DNA from: Tissierellia bacterium
GTDB lineage: Bacteria > Bacillota > Clostridia > Tissierellales > Tepidimicrobiaceae
Direction of reading: 5' to 3'
Length of the DNA stretch: 64,000 nucleotides
Assembly: GCA_012735215.1 (NCBI GenBank)
Contig: JAAYHX010000002.1
Location: 1 to 64,000, forward strand
Shown here one piece after another: positions 1-9,296 of the stretch. The first letter of the stretch is position 1; every line of letters starts with the position of its first letter. The translations under genes were made by a program, and so were the position numbers. The notes under the pieces were generated by a model. It was given only the letters and a program-made list of their open reading frames with translations, had not been told where the DNA came from and made no database searches.

Positions 1-126
1 AGAGACGTAGATATGGCCAAGGAAATGATGGAGTTTACAAAACAATCCATCCTACAACAAGCAGCAACAGCAATGTTAGCACAAGCTAACCAAGTACCTC
101 AAACTGTATTACAGTTATTAGGATAA
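1..126 (+). CDS. Flagellin, C-terminal end (partial)
   Basis: The window opens inside a reading frame that gives 41 residues before a TAA stop. They include [20 protein letters not shown] and end in [11 protein letters not shown], the classic C-terminal D0 helix of bacterial flagellin (heptad hydrophobics, AMLAQANQ, closing LL). Flagellin is the filament subunit, exported through the flagellar type III apparatus, and it is the expected acceptor of the Maf glycosyltransferases that follow. The start and central domain lie outside the window, so glycosylation sites cannot be assessed. Confidence 0.93.
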   Translation, partial: RDVDMAKEMMEFTKQSILQQAATAMLAQANQVPQTVLQLLG

Positions 127-156
127 TATATTTTATATAATTAATTTTGTAGATCT

Positions 157-195
157 AAAGAATCAGTGGGCTTTCCCCTGATTCTTTTCTTTTAT
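157..195 (+). terminator. Intrinsic terminator after flagellin
   Basis: A 10-bp perfect stem (AAAGAATCAG at 157-166 with CTGATTCTTT at 178-187, 11-nt loop) is followed by a T-rich tail (TCTTTTATAG). It lies 30 nt past the flagellin stop and separates flagellin from the first Maf gene. Confidence 0.85.
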
Positions 196-349
196 AGTAA
201 AATATAACTTAATAAAAGCTTTATTTATCATTTAAAATCCTTTAAAGGTGTTATGATATATAATATAGTTGATAATTATACTCTTGTATAAATTGGAACA
301 AGGAAAACAATGGTAGCATTAGAATTGATGTATACTGGAGGAATTATAG

Positions 350-1726
350 ATGTTTTTTGATGAAAACATAAAATTATTAAAGAAAAATTATTTAAATATC
401 TATAAAGATATGATAAATATTAATCCTAATCAGGATATATATGAGGTAGTAAAAACGAAAACTGATCAATATACACTAAAAATCAATCAAGATAAGAAAA
501 CATCTTTTCTACACAGTAAATATAATCCCTACAGAGAAGCTGTAAACATTGCGGAGGAGAATTATCATAAGTCTGTGAGCAACTATATAGTATTTGGTTT
601 AGGATTTGGATATCATGTGGAACAATTAATAGTAAAAGCACCTAATGCAGATTTTTATATCATCGAAACTAATAAGGAAGTATTTAGATTAGCACTAGAG
701 AATGTAGACTTAAAAAATATTATTAATAATGACAGAGTGCATCTTTGCGTATCAGATGATATAACAGAAATTAGTGAAATTTTAAGCAGTACGTTTCTAT
801 TAAACGATATTAAGATAGTTTTACATAATGCATCTATGAAAATAATGCCTAATAACCTAATAGATATTAAATACTTGCTTGAAGAATATATAATGAAAGA
901 ATCTTCATATAAAAAGCTTGCTACTCAATTAAGAGAGAATTTCAATTCAAATATAGTAAACTATGACGAAAATGTAGACGTATTATTTAACAAGTATAAT
1001 AATATTCCCCTTTATATAGTATCAGCCGGACCGTCATTGGATAGAAATATTAAAGATTTAAAAAAGGCAAAAAGAAGAGGAATAATTCTTTCAGTAGGCA
1101 GAGCAGTTAAACCTTTATTAAAAGAAAACATAAAGCCAGATTTGATAATAATTACAGACCCATCACCCTATCTTTATGTTAATCAACTAAAGGGGTTAGA
1201 TCTAGAAGTACCTATAATAGTATTGTCTACCTGTGATAAAAATGTAATGTTAAAGTACATGGGGAGAAGATTAATCGCATTACAAAGAGGTTATCCAGAA
1301 GCAGAAAAATATGCAAAAGAACATAACCATAAGCTTGTTCAAACTGGTGGTTCAGTTGCAACTACCGCCTTAGATGTAGCTATTAATATGGGCTGTAATC
1401 CTATTATTTTTGTGGGACAGGATTTAGCTTATACAGAGAACAGGACTCATTCTGAGGGCGCCTATTCTAGGGATATAGCGCTGCATAATAATCTAAGAGA
1501 AATAGAAGACGTGTATGGTAATATTGTTTATACTCCTAGAAATTTATATAGCTATCTAAGATGGATACAAAATAGGATAAAAAGAGAAAAAGATATTACA
1601 TTTATAGATGCAACAGAAGGCGGAGCAAAAATTATAGGCACCAAAATTCTGACTCTAAAAGAAACTATTGAAAAATATTCTAATAGGAATATTGAGTTTA
1701 ATATATGTTGTGATTATTTGTTTTAA
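350..1726 (+). CDS. Maf-type flagellin glycosyltransferase (DUF115), first copy
   Basis: A 458-residue protein of the MptE-like/DUF115 family. In flagellated bacteria this family (Maf, motility-associated factor) transfers nonulosonic acids from CMP-sugar to Ser/Thr of flagellin in the cytoplasm before export. Visible family marks are SKYNPYREA (56-64), GLGFGYH (83-89), SAGPS (225-229), TDPSP (269-273), GGSVATTALDVA (333-344) and GQDLAYT (356-362). The ATG at 350 has GGAGG 8 nt upstream. It sits directly after flagellin and before the neuBCA genes that would supply a CMP-sialic acid donor. The family assignment is firm; the exact sugar is inferred from neighbours. Confidence 0.88.
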   Translation: MFFDENIKLLKKNYLNIYKDMININPNQDIYEVVKTKTDQYTLKINQDKKTSFLHSKYNPYREAVNIAEENYHKSVSNYIVFGLGFGYHVEQLIVKAPNADFYIIETNKEVFRLALENVDLKNIINNDRVHLCVSDDITEISEILSSTFLLNDIKIVLHNASMKIMPNNLIDIKYLLEEYIMKESSYKKLATQLRENFNSNIVNYDENVDVLFNKYNNIPLYIVSAGPSLDRNIKDLKKAKRRGIILSVGRAVKPLLKENIKPDLIIITDPSPYLYVNQLKGLDLEVPIIVLSTCDKNVMLKYMGRRLIALQRGYPEAEKYAKEHNHKLVQTGGSVATTALDVAINMGCNPIIFVGQDLAYTENRTHSEGAYSRDIALHNNLREIEDVYGNIVYTPRNLYSYLRWIQNRIKREKDITFIDATEGGAKIIGTKILTLKETIEKYSNRNIEFNICCDYLF

Positions 1727-1738
1727 TGTAAATGTGGG

Positions 1739-1765
1739 TAAAAAAACTTGTAAAATTGTCGATAT
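1739..1765 (+). promoter_or_regulatory. Sigma-D (FliA-type) promoter-like site
   Basis: TAAA (1739-1742), 15 nt, then GTCGATAT (1758-1765). The known sigma-D/sigma-28 consensus is TAAA-N15-GCCGATAT, so only one base of the -10 element differs. It lies about 30 nt before the start at 1798 and would drive the orphan gene and the second Maf gene with the flagellar late class. Confidence 0.65.
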
Positions 1766-1797
1766 AATTACTAGACAAACTTTTGGAGGTTATTATG

Positions 1798-2421
1798 ATG
1801 AAAATATATGTACTTGATAAAACATTGGAATACGAAAACAACATGAAAGCTTATGATGAACTTGTTTCTTATGTTGATGAGATAGTTAATAAGTCCAATC
1901 TAGCTTTTAGTCATCTTATAATAGATGGAGTAGAAATATATGGAGATTTTTACAAGTATTTTTTGGAAAATATAAAGAATATTGAAGAAGTTATAGTAGT
2001 AACAATAACAATAAAAGAAATGTCTAAAGAAATATTATTATCAACGGTAGACTATGTAGAAAGGGCTATACCTGAGATAGATAGGTTATCAGATGAATTC
2101 TACAAAACTCCACATAGGGATTCATGGACGAAACTAACAGACTTAATAGATGGAATAAAATGGATAATGGATACTTTTATGATTATAGATACTAACAAAC
2201 AGTTAAAGGATATTGTAAATAATTATGAAGAATGGAATCTATACGCAAAAGATATTTTTTCATTAAAAGAGTTACTAGTGGATTTTGAAGAGATTCTTGA
2301 AAATAACGACTATGTTTCTATAGCTGATATATTATCCTATGAGTTAATACCTTTATTTAGAGGAATGAAGGAGAAGTTAGAGAAGGTAGCACTAGAAGAG
2401 GTGGAAATAGATAATGCTTAA
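1798..2421 (+). CDS. Unrecognised acidic protein between two Maf genes
   Basis: About 207 residues, rich in Asp, Glu and hydrophobics and apparently mostly helical; no signal peptide or membrane segment is visible. I do not recognise a family. The frame stays open upstream to a TTG at 1783, but GGAGG lies at 1785-1789, so ATG 1798 (8-nt spacing) or ATG 1795 is the real start. Its last 8 nt overlap the start of the second Maf gene, which implies translational coupling. Context suggests a partner, chaperone or specificity factor for flagellin glycosylation, but that is inference only. Confidence 0.75.
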   Translation: MKIYVLDKTLEYENNMKAYDELVSYVDEIVNKSNLAFSHLIIDGVEIYGDFYKYFLENIKNIEEVIVVTITIKEMSKEILLSTVDYVERAIPEIDRLSDEFYKTPHRDSWTKLTDLIDGIKWIMDTFMIIDTNKQLKDIVNNYEEWNLYAKDIFSLKELLVDFEEILENNDYVSIADILSYELIPLFRGMKEKLEKVALEEVEIDNA

Positions 2422-4276
2422 AGAAAATAAGGATATACTAAAAAAAGCCTATCCCGATCTATGGAATAGGCTAAAACATTTAGATAACATTGAAGATAGT
2501 TTTTCAGTCCATATAGAAGAAACAAAAAGAGGACACAAAACTTTGTGGACAGAAAAAGAAGGTAAAAAAGTCTATATTCACAGTAAATACAATCCAATTA
2601 GAGAGGCGGAAGCAATTGTAGAAGGATATGAAAGAATTGATACTGATACTACAGTAATTTTCTATGGAACTGGATTAGGGTATCATATCGACCTATTTTT
2701 AAGAAAATTCCCTAATGTTAACTACTATATTTATGAACCTATACCAGAGATGCTGTATATATATTTATCATATAATTCCTTAGCAAAACTGCAATCATTA
2801 AATTTGAAGGATATCATACTTGCTGATAATGAAGAGAAAATAAGAAGTTTCTTTGCAAATCTAATAGACAAATCAAGTGGTACATTTACCTATATAAGTT
2901 TAAATAGTCATAAAAACATATTTTCTGAAGAATATAATAAATTTGTAGGATTGTTTAAGCAAACTTTAAAAGATGTGAAATCTAGCATAGGTACTAATCT
3001 AGCTTTTCAGGAGAGATGGATATTAAATAGTATGAAGAATTTCAAAGAAGTTCTAAATACTCCAAATATATTATTAGAAAAGAAAGGAGCTTTTCAAAGC
3101 AAACCTGCTTTATTGGTAGCTGCAGGACCTTCATTAAATGAGGAAATAGAGAATGTGAGATATATAAAGGATAATAAACTAGCTTATGTTTTTAGTGTAG
3201 GCTCGTCTATCAATACATTGATTCATAATGATATTTATCCCCATGCTTTATGCACATATGACCCGAAGATAGGTAATCAAACAGTAATTAGAGTTGTTAA
3301 AGATAAGAATATAAAAGATATACCTATGATATTTGGTTCAAGTGTTGGTTATGAAACCTTAATAGGTTATCCTGGAGATAAATACCATATGATAACAACT
3401 CAAGATACTGTTTCTAATTATTATCTAAAAAATGAAGATGGGAGTTCTATTAACTTAGTTCAGGATGCACCATCTATCGCTGTAATTACACTCCAATTGC
3501 TGTATGCCTTAGGCTTTAGTCCAATAATTTTAGTAGGACAAAATTTAGCTTATAGAGGGAAGAAACGACATTCTGATGGAGTTTTCTATAGCAGAGAAGT
3601 TACAGAGGAAGAAGTAGATGAGGGAATATGGGTAAAAGATGTATATGGAAACAATGTGTTAACCAATGAAGGATTTAATAGTATGAGACAGCAGATGGAA
3701 ATGTATATAAAAGCTCTGCCAAATATGAAGGTGATAAACACTACAAGAGATGGTGCCCATATAGAAGGGACAAGCTTTATGGAATTAAATAAGGTTATAG
3801 ATAAATACTTAACAGAACAGGTAGTAGAAGAAAACTGGTTAGAGGGCAATAAAACAATGTACGATAAAGAATATTTAAAAGCTCAGTCAGAAAAGATGGA
3901 TAGGGCTTATAATAGAGCTTTTAAATTGATGGATGAATACTATAATATACTAGATAAAATAGAAAAGCTAATTGAAAAAGAAAACTTTAATAAAGCAGAA
4001 AAAATGTATATAGAATTAGATAAAGCTTTAAGGAAAGTCGAGAAAAATGACTTTTTCACAACATTTATATTACCTATGAAAAGAGTTCAATATAAGCTAT
4101 TGGCTGATAGTATAGATAGCTTAAACGAAGAAAAAAACCTTGCTGAAAAGGGCAGAAGAATTGTAAATAGTTTTAGGAATTTTATGGATTTGTGTAAGAA
4201 GGATATGTTTAATTTAAAGGAAGTTTATGAAGAAGTAAATGAAACCATCAGAAAGTATGTAGATTATATAAATTAG
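2414..4276 (+). CDS. Maf-type flagellin glycosyltransferase (DUF115), second longer copy
   Basis: A 620-residue DUF115/Maf protein. It shares with the first copy HSKYNP (56-61), GTGLGYH (85-91), AAGPSL (236-241), TYDP (281-284) and GQNLAYRG (375-382), then adds a long Lys/Glu-rich helical C-terminal region (about 480-620) absent from the 458-residue copy. The start overlaps the previous gene by 8 nt, with GAGGTGG upstream. Two divergent Maf proteins could recognise different acceptor sites or donors; which one does what cannot be read from the sequence. Confidence 0.87.
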   Translation: MLKENKDILKKAYPDLWNRLKHLDNIEDSFSVHIEETKRGHKTLWTEKEGKKVYIHSKYNPIREAEAIVEGYERIDTDTTVIFYGTGLGYHIDLFLRKFPNVNYYIYEPIPEMLYIYLSYNSLAKLQSLNLKDIILADNEEKIRSFFANLIDKSSGTFTYISLNSHKNIFSEEYNKFVGLFKQTLKDVKSSIGTNLAFQERWILNSMKNFKEVLNTPNILLEKKGAFQSKPALLVAAGPSLNEEIENVRYIKDNKLAYVFSVGSSINTLIHNDIYPHALCTYDPKIGNQTVIRVVKDKNIKDIPMIFGSSVGYETLIGYPGDKYHMITTQDTVSNYYLKNEDGSSINLVQDAPSIAVITLQLLYALGFSPIILVGQNLAYRGKKRHSDGVFYSREVTEEEVDEGIWVKDVYGNNVLTNEGFNSMRQQMEMYIKALPNMKVINTTRDGAHIEGTSFMELNKVIDKYLTEQVVEENWLEGNKTMYDKEYLKAQSEKMDRAYNRAFKLMDEYYNILDKIEKLIEKENFNKAEKMYIELDKALRKVEKNDFFTTFILPMKRVQYKLLADSIDSLNEEKNLAEKGRRIVNSFRNFMDLCKKDMFNLKEVYEEVNETIRKYVDYIN

Positions 4277-4505
4277 TATTAATTTTCAATTTTGTTCAGG
4301 CAGCTTTGTAGAATAATATATAACTATTCAATAATAAGAATAATACTTTAACTTATTTAGAGTTTTATTAGGAATTAAGGGGTTTTTGCAAAGGGATTTT
4401 ATACTTAATAGTATACATTGATGGATAAATTCGACAATACAAACAATCTAACAAAATATAGAAATAACAATTAAAAAATACTTAAGGATAAGAAGGTGAT
4501 AATAA

Positions 4506-5549
4506 ATGAAACCCTATATTGAGATCGCTGGACGAAAAATAGGGGAAGAATATCCACCAATTGTAATAGCTGAAATAGGAATTAATCATGAAGGAAGTTT
4601 ACAAACAGCTTTTGAAATGGTTGATGCTGCTTATGAAGCAGGAGCAGAGATAATTAAACATCAGACTCATATAGTAGAAGATGAGATGACTATAGAAGCT
4701 AAGAAAGTAATACCAGGAAATGCAGACGTTTCTATTTATGATATTATGAAAAGGTGTGCTTTATCAGAAGAGGAAGAAAGGAAACTTAAAGAATATGTTG
4801 AATCAAAGGGAATGATATTTATAAGCACTCCATTTTCAAGGGCTGCTGCTAATAGATTAGAAAATATGGGAGTTGTAGCATATAAGATTGGTTCTGGTGA
4901 GATGAATAACTTTCCATTAATAGAGCATGTAGCTTCATTTGGGAAACCAATGATAGTATCCACTGGGATGAATGATATTGTGAGTGTAAAAAAAGTAGTT
5001 AAGATATTAGAACAAAAAGGTGTACAATATGCTTTGCTTCATACAACAAATATTTATCCTACACCTCCTGAGCTTGTAAGACTTGGTGCGATGCAAGAGC
5101 TTCAAAGAGAATTTCCAAATGCAGTGATAGGTTTATCTGACCATACTTTAAACAACAATGCTTGTTTGGCTGCAACAGCTCTTGGTGCATCCATTTTAGA
5201 AAGGCATTTTACTGATAGAAAAGATAGACCAGGACCTGATATTATATGTTCAATGACGCCTGATGAACTTAGACAACTTATAAGAGGCACTCAAGAAATA
5301 TTTAAAATGAGGGGTGGAGAAAAGAAGGCAGCAAAAGAAGAAAAAGTTACTATGGATTTTGCTTTTGCTACAGTCGTATCTATAAAACCAATTAAAAAAG
5401 GTGAAAAATTTACAAAAGAAAACATATGGGTAAAAAGGCCAGGAATAGGGGAAATATTAGCTCAAGAATATTACAATATTCTTGGAAAAACTGCAAAGAG
5501 AGATATTGAAAACGATAAGCATTTAAGTTGGGATGATATTGATGGATAG
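4506..5549 (+). CDS. neuB: N-acetylneuraminate synthase (NeuB family)
   Basis: A 347-residue protein that condenses phosphoenolpyruvate with N-acetylmannosamine to give N-acetylneuraminic acid. The TIM-barrel catalytic domain shows EIGINHEG (23-30), KHQTH (51-55), [14 protein letters not shown] and ERHFTD. The C-terminal SAF/antifreeze-like domain (about 285-345) contains KRPGIGEI. From memory it matches Campylobacter jejuni NeuB1 (sialic acid) more closely than the legionaminate or pseudaminate synthases, for example in the HIVEDEM and KKVIPGNA segments. AAGGTGAT precedes ATG 4506. neuC overlaps its end. Neu5Ac rather than a related nonulosonate is probable, not proven. Confidence 0.88.
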   Translation: MKPYIEIAGRKIGEEYPPIVIAEIGINHEGSLQTAFEMVDAAYEAGAEIIKHQTHIVEDEMTIEAKKVIPGNADVSIYDIMKRCALSEEEERKLKEYVESKGMIFISTPFSRAAANRLENMGVVAYKIGSGEMNNFPLIEHVASFGKPMIVSTGMNDIVSVKKVVKILEQKGVQYALLHTTNIYPTPPELVRLGAMQELQREFPNAVIGLSDHTLNNNACLAATALGASILERHFTDRKDRPGPDIICSMTPDELRQLIRGTQEIFKMRGGEKKAAKEEKVTMDFAFATVVSIKPIKKGEKFTKENIWVKRPGIGEILAQEYYNILGKTAKRDIENDKHLSWDDIDG

Positions 5550-6696
5550 GAAGAAGATTTTGTTTCTGACTGGAACAAGAGCTGATTATGGTAAATTAAA
5601 ACCTCTTATGCATGCAGTTGAAGAACACAAGAATTTTGAATGTTATATTTTTGTGACAGGGATGCATACGTTAAAAGAATTTGGAGATACCAAAATGGAA
5701 ATTTTTAAAGATAAATTTAAGAATATCCATGTTTATATGAATCAGATACTAGAGGAACCAATGGATTTAGTTCTTGCTAATACAATTAATGGGTTTAGTA
5801 GGTATATAAGGGAGTTAAAGCCGGATATGATAGTTGTCCATGGTGATAGAGTTGAAGCATTAGCAGCGGCAATATCAGGAGCTATTAATAATATTTTGGT
5901 TTCTCATATAGAAGGTGGGGAAGTATCTGGAACCATTGATGAATCAATACGACATGCAATATCTAAACTATCCCATATTCATTTCGTATCAAATTACGAG
6001 GCCAAAAACAGATTAATTCAGTTAGGTGAAAACGAGGATTCTATATATGTTATAGGTTCACCAGATATTGATATTATATTACAGAAGCCCACATTAAATA
6101 TAGATGATATTAAAGCAAGATACGAAATAAAATTTGATGAATACGCAGTTCTTATGTACCATCCGGTAACTACGGAAATAGATTATTTGAAGGAAAATGT
6201 AAGTAAATTAGTAGATGCAATATTTATGAGTAAGGATAATTTTGTTGTGATTTATCCTAATAATGATAATGGCCATAAAATAATTCTTCAAGAGTACAAA
6301 AGATTTGACGGGTACAGTCAGGTTAAAAAATTTCCATCGATTAGATTTGAGTTCTTCATTGAAATCTTAAAAAATGCAAAGTATTTAATTGGTAATTCTA
6401 GTGCAGGAATTCATGAAGCCCCTGTGATGGGCCTTCCCAGTATAAATATAGGGACCAGACAAAAGGGTAGATTTAATTATAGGACAATTATTAATTGTGA
6501 TCATGATGTAAATCAAATATTATCTGCAATAAATAAAGCAAAAAAAATGAAAAATATAAAAACTACAAATCACTTTGGAAATGGAAATAGTAGAGAAAAC
6601 TTTATTAAGATTATATCTGAAGAAAAAATATGGAAAACATCTAGGCAGAAAGTTTTTAATAATATACATCTTGGAAGGAATGTCTATAATGTATAA
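5542..6696 (+). CDS. neuC: UDP-N-acetylglucosamine 2-epimerase, hydrolysing (NeuC family)
   Basis: About 384 residues. It converts UDP-GlcNAc to ManNAc plus UDP, the first committed step towards sialic acid. Family marks are [13 protein letters not shown] at the N-terminus, [32 protein letters not shown], a YHPVTTE segment and [21 protein letters not shown] in the UDP-binding half. Two in-frame ATGs exist (5533 and 5542); I prefer 5542 because family members begin a few residues before the KILF strand, but 5533 is possible. The start lies inside the end of neuB. A LegG-type role in legionaminate synthesis is the alternative, but no LegB or LegH partner is seen here. Confidence 0.86.
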   Translation: MDRKKILFLTGTRADYGKLKPLMHAVEEHKNFECYIFVTGMHTLKEFGDTKMEIFKDKFKNIHVYMNQILEEPMDLVLANTINGFSRYIRELKPDMIVVHGDRVEALAAAISGAINNILVSHIEGGEVSGTIDESIRHAISKLSHIHFVSNYEAKNRLIQLGENEDSIYVIGSPDIDIILQKPTLNIDDIKARYEIKFDEYAVLMYHPVTTEIDYLKENVSKLVDAIFMSKDNFVVIYPNNDNGHKIILQEYKRFDGYSQVKKFPSIRFEFFIEILKNAKYLIGNSSAGIHEAPVMGLPSINIGTRQKGRFNYRTIINCDHDVNQILSAINKAKKMKNIKTTNHFGNGNSRENFIKIISEEKIWKTSRQKVFNNIHLGRNVYNV

Positions 6697-7396
6697 AAAC
6701 AAAAGCATTTTAGCAGTTATACCAGCCAGAGGTGGATCTAAGGGAATACCTAGAAAGAATATTATAAAAATAAATGGGAAGCCTCTTATTCAATATACTA
6801 TTGATGCAGCTAAAGGTAGTAAATATCTTGATAGAATAATTGTTTCTACTGAAGATGTTGAAATTGCAAACATTGCAGCAGAATGTGGAGCAGAAGTTCC
6901 TTTTTTAAGACCCAAAGAATTGGCTACAGATGAAACCAGAACTATAGATGTATTACTAGATACGATAAAGAAACTGCGATTCTTGGGATATGAATATGAT
7001 TATATAGTATTACTGCAACCTACTCAGCCGTTAAGAGAAAGTTTTCATATAGATGAAGCTATCGAAAAGATTGTCGATGCAAAGGCAGAAAGTTTAATAA
7101 GCGTTTCAGAAGTCAAAGAACATCCTATTTTAATGAAGATAATTGACGAAAACAATGAAACTAAAAGTTTGTTGGGATGTAGTAGCGATGTGAGAAGGCA
7201 AGATTTTCAAAAGGTTTATAAGGTTAATGGAGCTATATATATAAATAAAATAAATAATAATTTTAATGAAAATACAAGTTTAAATGATAATAAGTTAGCA
7301 TACATTATGGATAAAAAATATGATTTAGACATAGATGAACCTGAAGATTTAGAATTGTTTAAGCTAAAGATTATGCAGATAAATAACACTATATAA
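6689..7396 (+). CDS. neuA: CMP-sialic acid synthetase (acylneuraminate cytidylyltransferase)
   Basis: A 235-residue cytidylyltransferase that activates the sialic acid with CTP, giving the CMP-sugar used by Maf-type enzymes. The nucleotide-binding P-loop IPARGGSKGIPRKN is at residues 11-24; LLQPTQPLR and the C-terminal YDLDIDEPEDL segment are also typical. An ATG at 6680 and further upstream codons are open, but GGAAGGA (6673-6679) spaces best with ATG 6689, which also gives the usual family N-terminus. It overlaps the end of neuC by 8 nt, completing a tightly coupled neuB-neuC-neuA unit. Confidence 0.87.
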   Translation: MYKNKSILAVIPARGGSKGIPRKNIIKINGKPLIQYTIDAAKGSKYLDRIIVSTEDVEIANIAAECGAEVPFLRPKELATDETRTIDVLLDTIKKLRFLGYEYDYIVLLQPTQPLRESFHIDEAIEKIVDAKAESLISVSEVKEHPILMKIIDENNETKSLLGCSSDVRRQDFQKVYKVNGAIYINKINNNFNENTSLNDNKLAYIMDKKYDLDIDEPEDLELFKLKIMQINNTI

Positions 7397-7425
7397 TATT
7401 ATGGTTGTAAAAGAGGTGTAAATAA

Positions 7426-8673
7426 TTGAAATTAGAAGAAAAGCTAATTAGGGGTTTTTCAAGAATAATTAATAAAGTTCCCATATTATTTTTGCCAATA
7501 TATTGGTTTTCTTTTTTGATTCCAAGAAATAAAAACATATGGGTATTTGGCAGTAGTTTTGGCAAAAGTTTTACTGGTAATCCTAAATATTTTTATCTAT
7601 ATGTTAATAATAAACAAAGCAGTATTCGACCTATTTGGATTTCTGAAAGAGAAGAAATTGTTTCAAAATTACAGAGTAATGGTTATGAAGCTTATAGCAA
7701 GTATTCTTTCAATGGATTAAAGTACTCCTTATTTGCTGGAATGTATATATTCGATCATTACTCGAAAGATATATGTTTCTGGCTATCAGGCGGAGCTATA
7801 AAAGTCAATTTATGGCATGGAATTCCTCTTAAAAAGGGGCATAGAGATAATAAGTTTGATAAGGTAAGGAATCCTCAAAATATTTATGATAAGGTAAGGT
7901 GGATTTTTAGGAGAATTCAAAATGAAAAACCTAGCCATTTTTATTCAGTTACATCAAATTATATGAAAAATATACATAAACGTGCTTTTAATGCAATAGA
8001 TGAAAGGGTATTTGTATGCGGATACCCTAGAAATGATATTTTTTTTAATAGTGAATATCTTTATCAAAAAGATGAAATTATTGCTAATAGTTACGAATCT
8101 TTTTCTAATATCTATAATGAGAAAAATAAAGGAAAGAACATTATTATATATATGCCGACATTTAGGCAAAGTGAGAGCAAGTTTTTTGAAATAGTTGACT
8201 TGGACAAGTTCAACTCATTTCTAAAAGAGAATGATTTTATACTATTAATAAAAGCTCATCACTTATCAAAGCTTACAAAAGAATTTGATGAAATTGAATA
8301 CTCTAATATTGTTAGTATTAAATCAACAGACGATCCATATCCATTACTAAATATATCAGATATATTAATAACTGATTACTCATCTGTATATTTTGATTTT
8401 TTGCTAACAAATAGACCTATAATATTTTTCCCTTACGATATGGAGATTTATATAAATGAAAGCAGAGAACTTTATTATGATTACAATGAAGTGACACCAG
8501 GCATTAAAGTGGAAACTATGGACGAGCTTATGGAAGCCATCCAATATTATTTAGATGGAAAAGATAACTTTGAAACTAAAAGGCAAGAAATACTTAATAT
8601 GATGTTTGATTATAATGATGGTAAGTCTTCGGAAAGGTTATATCAGAAGTTGGTTAAATTAATCGAGTGTTAA
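7426..8673 (+). CDS. CDP-glycerol glycerophosphotransferase family protein (TagF/TagB-like)
   Basis: A 415-residue member of the CDP-glycerol glycerophosphotransferase family, which adds glycerol phosphate to a glycan or teichoic acid linkage unit at the inner membrane face. Visible marks are NLWHGIP (128-134), KAHH (276-279) and TDYSSVYFDF (316-325), all conserved active-site segments of TagB/TagF enzymes. The start is TTG 7426 with AGAGGTG seven nt upstream. The adjacent cytidylyltransferase supplies CDP-glycerol. Its position inside a flagellar glycan island suggests glycerol phosphate decoration of a glycan rather than a bulk wall teichoic acid pathway; this is inference. Confidence 0.82.
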   Translation: MKLEEKLIRGFSRIINKVPILFLPIYWFSFLIPRNKNIWVFGSSFGKSFTGNPKYFYLYVNNKQSSIRPIWISEREEIVSKLQSNGYEAYSKYSFNGLKYSLFAGMYIFDHYSKDICFWLSGGAIKVNLWHGIPLKKGHRDNKFDKVRNPQNIYDKVRWIFRRIQNEKPSHFYSVTSNYMKNIHKRAFNAIDERVFVCGYPRNDIFFNSEYLYQKDEIIANSYESFSNIYNEKNKGKNIIIYMPTFRQSESKFFEIVDLDKFNSFLKENDFILLIKAHHLSKLTKEFDEIEYSNIVSIKSTDDPYPLLNISDILITDYSSVYFDFLLTNRPIIFFPYDMEIYINESRELYYDYNEVTPGIKVETMDELMEAIQYYLDGKDNFETKRQEILNMMFDYNDGKSSERLYQKLVKLIEC

Positions 8674-8693
8674 TTAGAGATGAAGGTGATTTA

Positions 8694-9095
8694 ATGAAGA
8701 AAGTTATAACATATGGAACATTTGACTTATTACATTATGGCCATATAAACTTATTAAAAAGAGCAAAAGAATTAGGAGATTATTTAATAGTTGGCTTATC
8801 AACAAATGAGTTTAACGAGTTAAAAGGAAAGAAATGTTATTTTTCTTATGAAGAAAGAAAAAAATTAGTTGAATCCATTAGATATGTTGATTTAGTAATA
8901 CCTGAAAATAGTTGGGAACAAAAGATTAATGATATAAAAGAATTTAAGGTAGATATATTTGTAATGGGGGATGATTGGGAAGGTAAGTTTGACTATTTGA
9001 AAGAATACTGTGAAGTAGTTTATTTAAGCAGGACACCCGAAATATCTACTACTAAAATAAAACAAGATTTATGTTATGTGTTAGAGAAAAAATAG
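8694..9095 (+). CDS. tagD: Glycerol-3-phosphate cytidylyltransferase
   Basis: A 133-residue nucleotidyltransferase that makes CDP-glycerol from CTP and glycerol-3-phosphate. It has the GTFDLLHYGH signature (8-17), MGDDWEGKFD and RTPEISTTKI, all standard for TagD/GCT. An upstream in-frame ATG at 8667 lies within the preceding gene; AAGGTGAT before ATG 8694 and family length fix the start. It forms a functional pair with the transferase just upstream. Confidence 0.9.
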   Translation: MKKVITYGTFDLLHYGHINLLKRAKELGDYLIVGLSTNEFNELKGKKCYFSYEERKKLVESIRYVDLVIPENSWEQKINDIKEFKVDIFVMGDDWEGKFDYLKEYCEVVYLSRTPEISTTKIKQDLCYVLEKK

Positions 9096-9296
9096 AAATG
9101 TAGGAAATATAGAATAAACAAAAACCTTTTAGAGACAGTTTGAAAAAGCAAAACGGTTGGCAGGCTATTCAATATACTCTGAGATACTTGTAAGTACAAT
9201 AATTTTAGTTATAGACTAAACCATCTGTTTTCCTGGAGGGTTTAATTTTGATAAGATTTAATTATAATATCTTAATTAACAAAGGGAGAGTTAAAA

